The notes under the pieces: generated by a model
What the model saw: the letters and a program-made list of their open reading frames with translations, nothing else
Database searches by the model: none
Told to the model about the DNA's origin: nothing
Translations under genes and position numbers: made by a program
Shown: in pieces, positions 34,486 to 47,725 of the stretch
How positions within the stretch are numbered: position 1 is the first letter of the stretch
Layout: each line of letters starts with the position of its first letter
Source: Vitis vinifera
Lineage: Eukaryota > Streptophyta > Magnoliopsida > Vitales > Vitaceae
Assembly (NCBI RefSeq): GCF_030704535.1
Contig: NC_081811.1
Span: 7,544,001-7,608,000, forward strand
DNA: 64,000 bases
Direction of reading: 5' to 3'

Positions 34486-37400
34486 TCAGCTCGATGCTGA
34501 TTTGACAGATGATATGGATGACTCATCCACTTTTGCACGCTTCGAGGGTTGGGAATTAGATTCACAAGCAGCATCTTGTTCAACATTCCTAGGAGCTTCA
34601 GGTTCAATTGCAATTTGCTCGCTACCCAGAAGAGCTTCAGTTTCAATTGCATTTTGCTCCCTGCTCAGTTTTTGGGGATTTCCGCTTGATGTTTTGCTGT
34701 CATTAACTAGGTCGGTTCCTGTTTTGTCATGCTCATCATGGGATGCTTCCATTTCACTTTTAGCAGGGGAATTTGGTATGGTATCTGATGATAAAGAAGA
34801 GGGGTTTTCCAGTGCAGATGATGATGTCTTCAGCTTGTCAATTCCTGATTTGCATTGCTTCTCAAACATCATTTGGAGGTATCTCCCTTGTTCTTCTATT
34901 CGCAGCTGTAAATTTCTTTGTATCTGCGACCATGAAAGTTACCAATATTACATAAAAATCATGGATATGAACTAATATGCAATTCTCTTTATGCTTATAT
35001 ATATATGCATGTCTCTTTGTGTATGACTCCACAGCAAACCTTTCCTACCTAAATTATGAAGGGTTTTTTTTTTTTTTGATAGGTAAATTATTTTTTTCTT
35101 TTTTCCTTTTTTGTCCCCATTGGACTTGAACCTGGAACCTCCCATAAACCTACCTCAAACCTTTACCACTTGAGCTAGGCCTCAAGGGCGAAGGCTTTTT
35201 ATTTTTTTCAAAAAGTACTTCAATTATTCAGGGTTTGTGATCAAACTAAAAATGCAGTGAACATAAAGCAGCCCATCCCACAGAAAAGATTTGTTTATGA
35301 TCAAATCCCACATGAAGGCATTGATTTATTTTATTTTTATTTTTATTTTTTTTGATAGACACATCAAGGCATTATTCCATTGCTCAAAAAGAGGATTCCC
35401 ATGGTCTATGGGTTAAAAAATGGGGTTTTGGAGATTCTTCCATGTTATAGAATCTCAAGTCCCATGACTAATTTTGAATATCTCATACTGTATCCAGAAT
35501 TGATGGGCAATTTGGCACATGTTCTAGTACAGATCAAGTCTCTGGGACATTTATGCATGGCAGAAATTACATCATGCCATGTAGCTTTACACACTCTCAA
35601 CACAAAAATAAAAGAGGAAAGGAATGAAACCCTCTAATAACAATCAAATAACACAGGATAGGGCTTCGGATTTTGGAGTTTGTGGTGGAGAAGATGAAAA
35701 TGGATTTACACATGGAATGACAGTTAATTGGGATAGAGATGAAGATGTCCTATAGGCTGAAATTAAGAGGAAAAGTTTCTGGACTTTATAAGCAGAAGGG
35801 TCATTTTAAAATTTATGTTTTAAGGTAGTGGAGATAAAAGTAGGATTAGGTTAGGAATAAAATTAGGGCTAAGGGAAGACAGTATAACAATGTGCCCAGC
35901 AGCAAAGAAAATTAAAGTAAAAGAAGAGAAGGATAAATAAGCCTTAAAGTCTTATCTAGATGAGAATCAATAGGGTGTCATCATTAAAGAGTGAAGAAAG
36001 GGAAAGAATTCCATTTACCGAATGTAAAAATTGGTGTAACCATGACTTATGTAGAAGTGCAGTTCACAAATATCTTTAACTTAGAAAATAAATATAAAGG
36101 GACTTCAGAAACATAAACTTCTACCAAATTTCCTGACCTTAAATAAGACTCAAACTTAGAAAGACATAGTTAAATACAAAACTACTATAAGCATATACAT
36201 GAACAAAAACTTTTTACAAGGCCTGGTCACAAATCCTGCCCTTAAATTTGAAAACTTCTGCTAGAACAAGGAAAATACTTTTTAATAATAACTAAACAAG
36301 ATCAAACTAAAGCCAAAAAAAAACCACCTATGTAGTTTAATACCAACCACCTGAAATCTGAAACATAATTATAATCCCCCTGGATATGGAAAATTCAGAT
36401 TTCTCCAAAATGAGGAGGCTAGTGGGCTTGACCACATCTAATTAAAGTCCTGTTTCAGAGAACTTCTCGAACGCTAAAAGCAGTGCTTGAAGGTGAAACA
36501 CAACTTTCAAGAGTGTGTGGATCGAACTTTCAACCATTATCCCCACATTTCCCAATATTATTGATCAGCATTTTGAAGAAACAGAAGACCCATGATTTTC
36601 CTTAAACATGATCTGAAAAGTAGATTTTCATTTAATTAAAATTTTTAAAAATGTCATAATTATCTTTATCTCTAAGAAAAACATTTTTAAAATACAATTC
36701 CCAAACATAATATTCAATCACACCATAATAGTAATCACTTCTACTTCTTCTACTATTAAACTCATAAGTTAAATGCTATTCCAGACAAGATGTGGCCCCC
36801 ATGGTGGGACCCCCTGGACCATTACTGGACCTACATGAATTTTGTGAACACCATCTTTGTCACATGTACCAACATTTAATACCATCATAACCATATTCAA
36901 ATGGGAAAAAAAAAAAAACACAGCATTTCTAAGAAGAGAAGTAATAGAGATTGCTGACTCAATGATGGCAAAAGGAACCTAATGAATAATGTCTATGTGA
37001 CCAACAATATAGCCACAAAGTTTCAGGGCTAGGCAAATCAATGGCAGAAATATCAAAAACCAAGAGTACAACTATATAACAATTTAAATGATAGTTTTAG
37101 CTTTCTGGCAAAAAAAATAAAAAGATGGAAAAGCAAAGTTCAAATGTTCTCCATTTCCTTGAATGTTGGCAATACAAGTATTTTGGCCAACAACAAGCTG
37201 TACCCAAGATGGGTCCCATGCTCTAAAATATGCCATTCAATTCAGCTACAATGGACCACATCTGTGTACCAATATGCCATGGATGTCTGAATTCAGTATT
37301 TCTTACTGCAACTACAGGATTTAAGCTGGTGACAGAACAAGATTATGAGCCTGCTCTCCAAGGTGTGAATTCCATATTAGGAAAGCCATTTGGCTCTAAA

Positions 37401-40400
37401 GTAGATCATATGCTTAGAAGGAAAACGGTTATTGCAATTGTCTGAATTCTATTAAATTTGATGAGGATTAACCTCCAAGATCTACTCAAAAATAGAATGA
37501 AAGCGAAATAAAGAAATCTTAAATTACTTCATCAAAGATATTTTGGTAATTTTGCAATTTTTAGGTTTTCTAGAATCATAATTAGTTAGTAGTTACTATT
37601 TAATTTGTATTCAAAGTTTGGAAAGTTTTTTATTAGAAATTTCTCCTGAAAACAAGTTCATATATTTCTAAAGTTCTATTTTGAGTCTTCTGTTTTTTTT
37701 TTTTTTTTTTTTTGATAGGCAAATAAGAGTTTGTATTAGTAATGCCTAGAAGCGGTGAAAAAGGTACACACGAAGTATACAAACAACGCCTCAGAGCTAG
37801 GCAAAAAGAAAGACAAAAACCTTTCACCTAACTAGACAAAAGCCACTCTATAGAAACTTTTTACAAGTCGTTTTCTAAAGTTCTATTTTGAGTCGTTAGA
37901 ACATACAAGTCTTCTTTATTAAAAAATCTTATTACAAAAACATTTTACAAAATAAGTTTCTAATTCTAAAAAAAGGTTCTATTTTCTTTTAATCTTTTTT
38001 GAAGATATAATAATTTTAGGGAATGAATAAAAGGTTCTAAAAGTTACTACATAGGTTAGGTTTATTTTTTCATCATTTTCTTGAGTTTTTAGAATTTCTA
38101 AAGCCTATAAATAAGGTTAATTGATTTAAAACAGGATTAATGACCAATGACGAAATAATATTAAGTTTTACATACTTTAATATGTTAATGGTGCGGCACC
38201 ATTGCTTTTTCTTCCAAGGTGACTCCTAAAAGGCCTTTTAGTGAGACTCTAAAGTTTTCTATCTTTCATTGTCTTTTCTTTTATTATTTTAATTTAATCT
38301 TTTTTTCCCGTCACTATAATTTTATTCTTGTTCTTCTCCTTAAATCCTAAAAGATTGAAACCCTAACTAGCCTAATTAATTACATGCAACCATCCTAGGG
38401 TTATCCCACATCAAAATTGCTTCCTGATTAAGCAGTAAATGAATGATCAAATCAAGACTTAAATTCTTTTCAAAGGAACAAATTCATACCTCAAGTTGTT
38501 CGTGCAGCCTCTTCTGAACTTCCATCTGTAATCGCAGGGCTTCAGTGATCTCAATACCTCTGCTATCCAAACAAAAATAGAGTTACAGATTTGAAATTTT
38601 CAGCAAAAGAATTCAAGAACAAGATATAGCATGACAGAAAACTCCATGTAGTGCTTGAATGGCAAAAAGCTGAGAGACCTTGCACTTGATCTAAGTTGAG
38701 TATGGCTACAGATCTATGACCCCATAAAGCAAAGAGTAACAAGTGATTACAACTAAAACCCAAATAGTAGCTCAATCAATCTTTCATTATTAGGCAGTCA
38801 CTTCAGCAACAACATCTAACACAAACGTTCATTGATGGCAAAGAAATTAATTGAACAAGCTATTGTATGCAGCACCTATCATAAACCAAGAGTCTCCATA
38901 CAGCTACTTAGGCTGCCCTGGATTATGTCAAGAGCTTCTATGCTTCAGTTAGCTGCCTTATTTCGATCATGACAGTGGAGTAGACTGTCCAAATTCAATC
39001 TCCAGTCCAATACATTGTTTTACAATAGGCAAATCGGAGATGTATTAATAGGCACCAACCAAAAGAAGGGTTGCAGCCCATTTACATAACGAGTACTAAT
39101 GCACACAAAGGAAAAAGAACCAAAAAGGATTAAAAAAAGGCTCAAAATCAGCCCTATCCCTCCTGAAGCAATTGATAAAACCTAAACTTATAGTACTCTA
39201 GTTCATAGGGATTTGAGTGGAACATTTTTAATTGTAATCTCCAGTTTAACTTACATGAAACATTAAACCTCCTATTTTTACAGGATGAAGTCTTTGACTA
39301 AAAAATGAGAAGGAAAATAGCCTGATAAGGGAAAATTAAGGCGGTCCATTTTCTTAAAATTGTCAGTCATCTTTTCTCAGCTATAGGCAGGTTTTTATTT
39401 TTATTTTTGTCTCTTTTATATAAAAGGACGTTTCTAATTGGCAATAATCCCTAGAACTGAACAAACAACCCTACTGTTTTTTTTTTTTTTTTTGGATAAA
39501 AGAAAACCTAAATGAAGATTAATCTCATACAATTATGAGTTTTCATGGCCCCAATTTCAAGCCCCTGCATGGTACTTATTTTCCTTTTCTTTTCTTTGTT
39601 TTTTTCCTCTCTTCTGTTCAGTGAGCCAACTAGCTCAAAATTAGAACAAGCTGAACTTGTTTATCATTTGATAGGGGAAACAAGTCAAGCACAAGCCTAG
39701 CCCAAATCTCATTTGTAAACACGTCAACCTTGAGTAATCAGTTCCTGGTTCAGATGGCTCATAAAAAACGCAAATGAACAAGAACTTTCCAAATTGTGGA
39801 CATTGAGTGAAAATAAGCTTTGTCACTAAATGAGAAGTCATCCACCAATAGAATGCCATTCAGCCAATTCACAGGCAGGTTGTTTTATCACTATTTTCTG
39901 AATCTCTACCTGTTGCATGTGCTAGTGACACAATAAGTCAACTGCAGAACTGTGTAACAATCTTAGGTCCAATCCAGTGCAGCTCTTTCTGAATCATAAA
40001 GGATTTACAGTATGTTTGCTTGCAACTGAAGTATAAAGCAAAAAGGGTCTGTGGCTCAAAAGCTTTTTTCAGTATAGGGGTGAAATGCTTTTGCAGAAGA
40101 GCTTTAGAATCTAAAATTTTTTACACATCAAGTCAAAACCTCTTTTATACAGATTTTTTCAGAGAACACAATTAGCGGTGCCTACACCCAAAAAAATTGC
40201 TTAAAACCTGCCTTAGCACTATGAAGAAACGATCCTCATTTATATTTTGGTAATGACCAGGAAAGAAAAACCTTAACTGGCCTGGGGCAAGCCAAGTTTG
40301 ATATTTATTTCTATAATCTGAGCCATGCTTGAACCAGGCTGGCTGAAGTTTGTCTGGGCTCAAGTGAAGCTCGAGAGATCAGCTACAGCTCAGCCTTTCA

Positions 40401-43400
40401 CACTGTTGGTAGATATTGAGAGGTCAAGGTTCATGAGGCCCACCATTATATGCAAGCAAACATGTGTATAGGTGAATCCATTGTAATCAAATGGTAGATA
40501 GATGGGAGAATTGCAAAGAAGTGTAGAGGGGAGTCATTACAAATAATAGAAACTAAGAAATACTAAAGTACACAATTACCAATGAACATTAAGATGAGAA
40601 TCTTGGGTCAAATGGCTAGGCTACTAAGAAAATACACAGTACTCATAAAATCTCAGCCCTATGGACCATTAAAGGCTATGTGTTTCATGAGCATAATTTT
40701 TATAATACGGAAAACAATGAACAAGCCAAATTCTGATAAAAAGAGACATATTATCATAGAAGCCACCACACACCATTCATAGATAATAAGGAGCCAACAA
40801 AAATGACCTAGATTAAATACTTACTCACATGATTAACATAACACTGAATAAAACAAGAAAGTAGTCAAGCTACATATAAAAAAGTGATTAGGAATGGCAG
40901 GGCGAAGGCACAATTAAAGAGAAATAGATACCCTAAAAGAATTCATGTCCTTATGAACTAGTTAGACTCAAAACGGAATGTTCTACTTCATTGAAATAAA
41001 AAGCCTTGACTATGACAATAGAGGGATGGCAAACAACAAAGTGCAAACTCACCTCTTTCTTTAAAAAGCCCAACAACAATACCAAAACATAGATACAACA
41101 AATTTTGCAATAAAATATAAGAGAGAATATTGAGGTCAGGGGGATCTTTGGGTGGAAGGATCACAGAAGGAGTTAAGATGAAGAACCATAGGCCTTGTCC
41201 AATGGTATCTCTACTGCCCATATCAAAGATGTTGCAGGTTCTGAGAGAGTGCTAAATGAAGAGGAAGGAAACCTAATACGCTGTTTATGTAGTCTCTCAT
41301 AACTCATGCAGCCACATGCACAACATATGACCTTTTTAATCTATAAAGCCACCTAGTCAAAGTGGATCCATTTATCTGGAGGCTACTGTAGGCAATTTAA
41401 ATTTTAGGGCAAAACTCTCTGGATGTACACTTTGATGTTGCAATAGATACTTCAAACGACTAAGACACACTTATGATAAATCTGCAAGTAATGAAATAAA
41501 TAAATGTATGGGCAGAGTAAAACAGAAATCCACCAAGAAATAATAAGAAGTTAATTTACGTTTTCAAGTCCAGAGACGACATTTCTTCGATGGATGTCAA
41601 TCTTTTCTCAGAGGATCCTGTAAACATAAGAAAACAACCCAATAAAACTTCCTTAGAAAAGCCCAATATCACAACTAAATTTCCTAAATATTACTTGCTC
41701 TCCTCTATGGCTGTCAATGAAAAAGTTGAGTCAATGTATCAGCACTAACTACAAAGAATATTGAAGTTAGGAATAAGAAATTCAAGGGACACAAAAATAA
41801 TAATAATAATAATAATAACAATAATAAGGTTGACGAAATATTATATTGATTTGCTTTTCAGGACACTGTCTGAAGCTTCCCAGAATATACAGTTCTATAA
41901 CATTGTAACACAGAAGATGCTGAGAAGGATCAGTAAGAAAATAATAGAAGTAAGGCCACCAGGGAGTATATCATTGCCTGACTTGGTGAGAAAAAAGTTA
42001 TGCTTAAGTTAATAGTTATAATTTAGACTCAGAAGACCCATTATCAACAAAAAAATACAAAATAAACAAATAATTGAGAAGAAAAAAATTAGTGTAAGTT
42101 TAAGTCTATAAAGAAGGAAGAAACAAACCAAAGAGAGAACTAAGATAAATATATGATCTAACCACATGATAATTTCTTCAGAACTTATTGTTAAAGAACA
42201 AGAAAAGGTTCTTGAAGATTCTGGAGAAATGGTTCTTGAACCCACTATTTCTGGTTTGAAGCACAAAAAAAATTGGTTAAGAGTTGATAGATCACCAAAT
42301 GAAGGAATGTGATGCCTTTTTCCATGAAATAAGTTGGTTCTCCATGCCACATTCATATCATATCATGTGTATACTTTAGTAGCATATCATACTAATACCA
42401 AAGTCTTACTCATATATGCTCCATCAAACAATAGAAACACAACCTTTCAGGATTTTTTTTTTTTTTTCATACAGACAAAAGCCAAATCCAAACACAGAGA
42501 CATATAGAAGGACTTGGGGGTACTTAATATTTACCTTCCGATGACTCTGGTCTGTATCTCGCTGTTCTATATTTCTGCATTCAATTCAGCAAGATCACAA
42601 GAAACCTTAAAAAGTCCATCATGATAGGGACTCATTTCTAGATGAAAGTAAAAAAGTATATATACCTGCAAGTGGCTTTTTACATGATAGATGGTTAAGC
42701 CTTCCACTTTCATGAGCTTCAGTACACCCTTAGGAGTAGCTCCTGTTTATAATAAAACAATTAAAGCTAGGACCTTATAATTGTATTGTCCAAATAAGGT
42801 TAAACAGTAAAGTAAGGCTAGGAGGGGTACACACTTTCACTACCACCAAGTTGGTTGACTGCCTCCACAAAAGCCTCATGAAGTTCTGGTGTCCAACGCA
42901 TCCGTGGCTTGGTTGGAGCAGTGTTTACTGACGATGAGGGAGTAACAACATTGTGAACTTCTCCAGATGGAGCAGAAAGCTGTGGATGAACCTGGGGCTG
43001 GTTTGCTGAGAAGTTTGATGATGGTTTAGGCACTTGGTAAGCCATCTGTAGTAACATAATGGAAACAAAACAATTAAATCATACAAGACATGAGTCAATT
43101 TACTTCTTTAGAAGAGAAATGATTCAATTTCTAAAAGGAGGAAAAATAAAAGAAAAAAACAATTGCAAAGTTATCTTAATAGTTGGGTCATTATGAGAGG
43201 AGCAGAACCTTTGGTTCTACATCTGCAACATTGGTGTCAACAAGGAACTCATTCCAATTCGAATTCAGAGCATCATCATCAGTGATTAGCTGGTCTGCCC
43301 ATTCTTGCCAATCATGCCGTTTGCTAAGGTCCTCAGATGCAATGACACCACTTGCACTCCTACTTTCTATTTGACTACTCTGGACAGGGGTGTTTACAGG

Positions 43401-43868
43401 AAAATCAAGAAAACCGGATAGTGAATCTGTACACCAGGAAGCATTGTTATTTTCTTCAATGTAATGACTTGATGCTGTAGACTGAAGCTGTCCTGAATGT
43501 GAAGAATGTGCTAATGGCAAAGATGTCCCATTACTTGATGACTGAGAAATAAAAGGAGCACTTCTTGAATGCCTTTCATGGGGTGAAACAGATGAGAAAT
43601 GAAGGTCTGTGGAGTATCCTGAGGATGATGAAAAAATATGACCAACTGCACCGCTGTTGGAGGGTAAAGGACTAGCATGCATAGCCTGAGGCCTTGTCAT
43701 GATTTCCCTTCCCACATAAACTTGTTGAGAGTCTGGCAACTTGGGATGTGTCTCTTCAAGAGAGGTAGGAAGAACAGACAACGAAGAAGACAAAGCTCCA
43801 GATGCTCCCAGGTTATTAAGCTGCTTTGAACCTGACCCCCGAATGGATAGAGTAGAGTGTGCCTCCAT
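34486..43868 (-). CDS. PHR1: PHR1/PHL1-type MYB-CC (GARP) transcription factor
   Basis: Seven coding exons give 517 residues: 43868-43209, 43045-42835, 42742-42666, 42574-42535, 41617-41560, 38559-38490, 34923-34486; all joins are GT-AG and in phase. The family regulates phosphate-starvation genes by binding P1BS sites (GNATATNC) as dimers and is restrained by SPX proteins. Seen: an N-terminal region with [13 protein letters not shown], typical of PHR1; a single MYB domain (about 268-323) from [21 protein letters not shown] to [17 protein letters not shown]; a coiled-coil (about 352-398) with the hallmark LHEQLE; and a Ser/Glu-rich tail ending with a basic SKRAKVDES patch. The introns of about 0.9, 3.0 and 3.6 kb carry transposon fragments. 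PHR1 versus its paralogue PHL1 cannot be decided by eye. Confidence 0.92.
35064..35190 (-). mobile_element. tRNA-derived SINE in the PHR1-like gene's last intron
   Basis: On the minus strand the sequence contains an A box (TAGCTCAAGTGGT, 35165-35177) and, about 33 bp later, a B box (GGTTCAAGTCC, 35122-35132). These are the internal RNA polymerase III promoter elements of tRNA-derived SINEs. It ends TTTACCTATC followed by a poly(A) tract (poly-T at 35064-35077 on the plus strand). It is not a functional tRNA because no cloverleaf with an acceptor stem can be formed. Target-site duplications were not clear. Confidence 0.8.
37665..37894 (-). mobile_element. LINE-tail insertion with 23-bp target-site duplication
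   Basis: A 23-bp direct repeat (37665-37687 and 37872-37894, starting tttctaaagttctattttg) flanks a 184-bp insert at 37688-37871. On the minus strand the insert ends TTTGCCTATC plus a 21-base poly(A) tract. Upstream it has TTGTATACTTCGTGTGTACC, which resembles the 3' end of plant L1-type LINEs. Length, tail and long duplication fit a 5'-truncated LINE, or a LINE-tailed SINE, inserted by target-primed reverse transcription into the last intron of the PHR1-like gene. Confidence 0.88.
41797..41828. repeat. (AAT)n microsatellite
   Basis: About ten AAT units with one interruption, in an intron of the PHR1-like gene between the exons at 42535 and 41617. Confidence 0.95.
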
Positions 43869-43995
43869 TTTAGTCCCCGAATTAAAAAACGGAGCCAGCT
43901 CACCTATTTAGCTTAGTCTGTCAGTTCACTCTAATGAATCAATGCTCCCTTAATGAGGAGATCCTGAAAGCGCCCCTGTCGCTGATTTTCAATTC
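43869..43995 (-). other. 5' UTR exon part of the PHR1-like gene
   Basis: On the minus strand a good 3' splice site (TGTTGCAG followed by GAATTG) ends at 43996, 127 bp before the ATG, which suggests the leader is spliced. A donor candidate (CTAG followed by GTGAGAATTGG) lies at about 46993. If used, it gives a 5' UTR intron of roughly 3 kb. Confidence 0.55.
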
Positions 43996-46900
43996 CTGCA
44001 ACACAGAGAAGGTCATCAATTCTTGAACCTGTGAAGCAAGGAAACTATTAATACAAAATATTAAGAAAAAGGGAGCATTACCATAGAAGTGTTTCTCAGA
44101 GGTCATGGAAATGAGAAACTTTTCACAGAATAAAAGTAAAAAGGCAAATCCACATTAATATCTCAAAAATAACAGTCCCTTGAATGGATCCTATTCCGAC
44201 TTTAGTTGCAAAAAAACTTAACTTTGCATGCACAAATATAAAAGAGTAATAATGGAACAAACTAAAGTAGGGAATCCATGAAGGGAAAAAACCATCCTCT
44301 GGCCAATTAAAGAAAAACAATCAATTCTTTTTCATCTCATGATCCCACATAGAACATTCATGGCTAATGCCATTAAATCTTCCTTATTTTCTAGAAATAC
44401 TAATTGAAAAGACAAGGCAAATTACATGTTATTCCCATTCAAGATGAATATTTTCATATCAATATCTGTTGGCAGGAGTGTTCATCTCCTTCATTGTCTA
44501 ATCTTAAGTGTTCATACTATGCCACAATTTACACAGTGTAGCTTTCAGCTTTACATAGCATTTGCAGTTCAAACTAGTGGCAGAGAAGAAACTTTTAAGC
44601 CCCCAGGTACTCCCAGAAGAGCAATATATAAGCTGCTTCTAGTTCCTAAGCAACTGGAGGCAAGATAACCATAATGCGTCATTACCACAGAGAATAAAGA
44701 AAATGTTTTCGGGTTAAACAAGTGGCACATGATATGGTAAAACCAATAGGCTATGAGAAGGAATGCGCAACAACAGTGAAGAGTATGTTAGATGATTTTT
44801 CAGATGTGATGCTGGAGGATTGCCAAATGAGCTGGTTGTGCAATCCAACAAGCCCCCAATCACTCTTAAAAGTAACCTTGTCTAGACCACTAGAATTTTA
44901 CATGAACATGAGGAAGGCTGCCCAACCTAGAGAGATAGATGTCTATATCTTCTAGAGAAGAAATTTAACTAGGAGAGCCTGACCCCTTTCTTTGATAAAG
45001 GATGAGATTTGGAGTATCAACATATTTGCAAGGCCATAATCGGGACAAGGGATAAAACATTCCTCAATGGGCAAAGCAAAAGCAAATTTAGATGTAATGA
45101 ATAGCTCAAAAATGTCACTTTGTCACCTCTCAGAATGTTTTCTCTTAAAATCCTTAAATTCACTAAAGCACCTACAGCAGCTAGCCGCATAGGCAACCCA
45201 ACAAAGCCATCACTCAACCCCACTTCAGGTATTTGAAAATTTGACAACAAATTTATACCAAAAAGGCCCCATATCTGTGTTTACCAGACCAATATAGAGG
45301 GCAAAACTAACAAATAAGAGGATAAAGGATAAGATAGAAATCATGGTTATAAATCATAAGATAGCAGATAATAGTGACAGCACCAGATAGATTAATAAAA
45401 AGTTCTGTGCGCACATGATGATGAAAATGATCTTCAAACAAATCATCACCTACCTAGAGGCCAGTAATCTCTTGTCATCATGATTTTTGAAGACCAAGAT
45501 ACTACTTTCTGATTCCTACCATTATAATTAAAAAAGAAACCAAGAAAATGAAGCATGCGTATACTGTTCAATGATGTCATGAGTCTAGTTGTAGCATAAT
45601 AATTTTTTTGTATTTCCTAATTTCTGGAATCTACTATCCTGAATAGCAACAGGAGCCATCATTTCAAAATTCTAGAGTTAAACTTGATCTTTAATGGCCC
45701 TCATAAGTCATAACATCTCAAAACAATCCAACCTACTAAACATGTATATGGAAATCCCTGTGCTCCATGGAAACAAACACATGACAAGTTTGTAAGTAGT
45801 AAGACATGCCACAAAAACATCAAACAATCACTTCCTCCTCAATTGCCTTATTACATTTTTGTATGTACAATTATATTTTTTTTTCCACATTAAGACAAAT
45901 TTACTATAAGAGATGTCTCCACTGCATGTTTAACCCACATCAACTGTTTGCCTGCCTGGTGTATAATACCAAAAGATTTATTTCATAATCCCAGACACTC
46001 ACAGATCTTCTTAAACCAGTTTTTCTGCTTAACTAAATGAAACTAACTCACACAACCATCTAAATTAAAAGTGAAGTTCATTATCTCATTAATACCCAAC
46101 CAAAGTAGATCCAACATTCACATTCAGAATCATGAGTAGAGCCATGTTTGAACCAGACACCACCAAAGACACCGAACTCAACTCAACTCAGAATAGCCTT
46201 ACCTCAACTATTTGGGATCCACGATTCTATCTAGGGTCATACCTGCAAATTCATAGGTAATATAATGACACTAACTCAAATCAATTCGACTCAAAGGTCA
46301 TGCCGACTTTTTAACTTCACTAACTGAATCCTTTTTCCACCATTCTCTATCGCAGGTCATCTTTTTCATTGGGTCATAACAGAAAGACGCCCAATTGAAG
46401 TCAACTCCACATCTCAATGTTTCAACTGTTTGGCATTCATCAAAATTGAAGCTTTATGGACAATTCTGCTCTATCTAGGGTTTTATCTTCAGCTAAATCG
46501 CATGCTATCAGATTAAGACACCCAACTCAACCCAATGCCACTCAACTCATAAAAGCCTCACTATTCTGAAGTCCGCTAATCATTTTCACCATTTTGCCCT
46601 ATCCAGAACCACTTTTTCAGCAAAATCAGAGCATCATCAGTGCACCCAACTCATACAAAAGCACAAATATACAGAAGGAAAAAAAAAGTAACATAAGTTC
46701 CCACGATTCTCGACACGAGAAACCATCTAAATATCTATTTAAAAAAAAAAAAAGGAACACATTGAATAAACCTAGAACAACAACAAAAAATCTCGATGGA
46801 AAAAAAAAAGTGAGAGAAACGAATTCAATTTAAACCGAATAAACACTGGAAACCACCAAAACTCAAGCAAACTCCAAATGGGCAATTGAAATTCAAAGTA

Positions 46901-47150
46901 CCAAACGACAAATCAGATAAAACTCATTCGTACATCCTCGGATTACACCCAAAATAAAACAAAATCATCAAATGGGTACATCCAATTCTCACCTAGAAAT
47001 CCACAAAGAAAGCTGAGAAATTGAGCCCCGAAACGCACAGAATCGGATCCAAATTCTGCAATCTGAAGGTGGACAGGGCCAAGAGAAGTTTCTAAATTCA
47101 CCTGCGGGTGCCACAAATCTCCGTCACCGGCGCACCACAGAAGCGGACGG
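43996..47150 (-). other. Leader intron and promoter region of the PHR1-like gene
   Basis: No coding frame with a recognisable domain lies here. Plausible donor sites for a leader intron appear near 46993 and near 47100 (GCAG followed by GTGAAT). A degenerate tandem repeat occupies 46170-46650. GC content rises around 47100-47300, consistent with a first exon and promoter there. Confidence 0.5.
46170..46650. repeat. Degenerate ~120-bp tandem repeat, four to five copies
   Basis: Units start at about 46170, 46269, 46388, 46519 and 46643. Most are preceded by 'aagac' and begin c-a-c-c-(c/g)-a-a-c-t-c-a-a. Further along most units there is a 'tcaactRtttgg' or related phrase, then 'attctRYtctatct' (or 'ttctctatcgc') followed by an 'agggtcat/ggtcat' phrase. 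Period varies from 99 to 131 bp. It lies in the proposed leader intron of the PHR1-like gene. Some phrases resemble a repeat widespread in plant genomes, so amplification from a transposon is possible. Confidence 0.6.
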
Positions 47151-47725
47151 TGCACTTTGAGCAGCCCACCCTCTCTATATTGAGAGGATCATCGACCCGT
47201 CCACGCGCCTCTCCAGAGCCTGCTCACCACTCGCTGGAAGTTGTAGTGAACGTCATGTGTGTAGTGCCTACCAGATTATTACAACGTGTAGCTCTCTTAT
47301 TGGTGGAGAAAGGGGAAAAGTCTCGTGAGGTGCACGTGGGGCTTAGAATTTTTCAAATATTTTATTTTATTTATTTGGAGGTTGTGTGCCACGGTTATGC
47401 TCTTTGGGTCGTCCCAAAGGCCAGTGGGCCCCACGTACCATTCCCTTGCCTTCTTTTATTTGGACTCTCTTGGGTGTTGTCACTTATACCCCCATTATGC
47501 TACATCTGACATTTGGTGGTACACGTGTCAAAGCAAAGTCAACCCATCAGGCATCAACCTTAGTGATTTTTCCTTAGGGAAATTTTTAGTTTTCTCAAAA
47601 TAAAAATTTGCCACTTTTTTCATTTCTTTTTCAGCCAATTTACTTTTTAATGGATCATAATAAAAAAATTTCCTTCAATGAAAATGCTATTATTATTTTT
47701 TTTTTTATCTATTTAACCTTATAAT
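47151..47725. other. Upstream flank of the PHR1-like gene
   Basis: GC-richer to about 47,520 and then AT-rich. Plus-strand open frames at 47108-47603 overlap each other in different frames and have no domain, so they are not called. Contains the likely distal promoter of the minus-strand PHR1-like gene. Confidence 0.45.

Noticed and set aside
34439..34975. 178-codon plus-strand open frame
   Set aside because: It is the antisense shadow of the last coding exon of the PHR1-like gene, whose minus-strand frame carries the conserved coiled-coil.
35122..35177. Possible tRNA gene
   Set aside because: A and B boxes are present, but there is no acceptor stem or anticodon arm and the unit ends in a LINE-like tail with poly(A), so it is a SINE.
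4381..46650. CRISPR-like arrays
   Set aside because: All tandem repeats here are degenerate, have no unique spacers of constant size, and lie in a plant nuclear genome.
47108..47603. Three overlapping plus-strand open frames
   Set aside because: They overlap in different frames within the GC-richer promoter region of the PHR1-like gene and have no recognisable domain.
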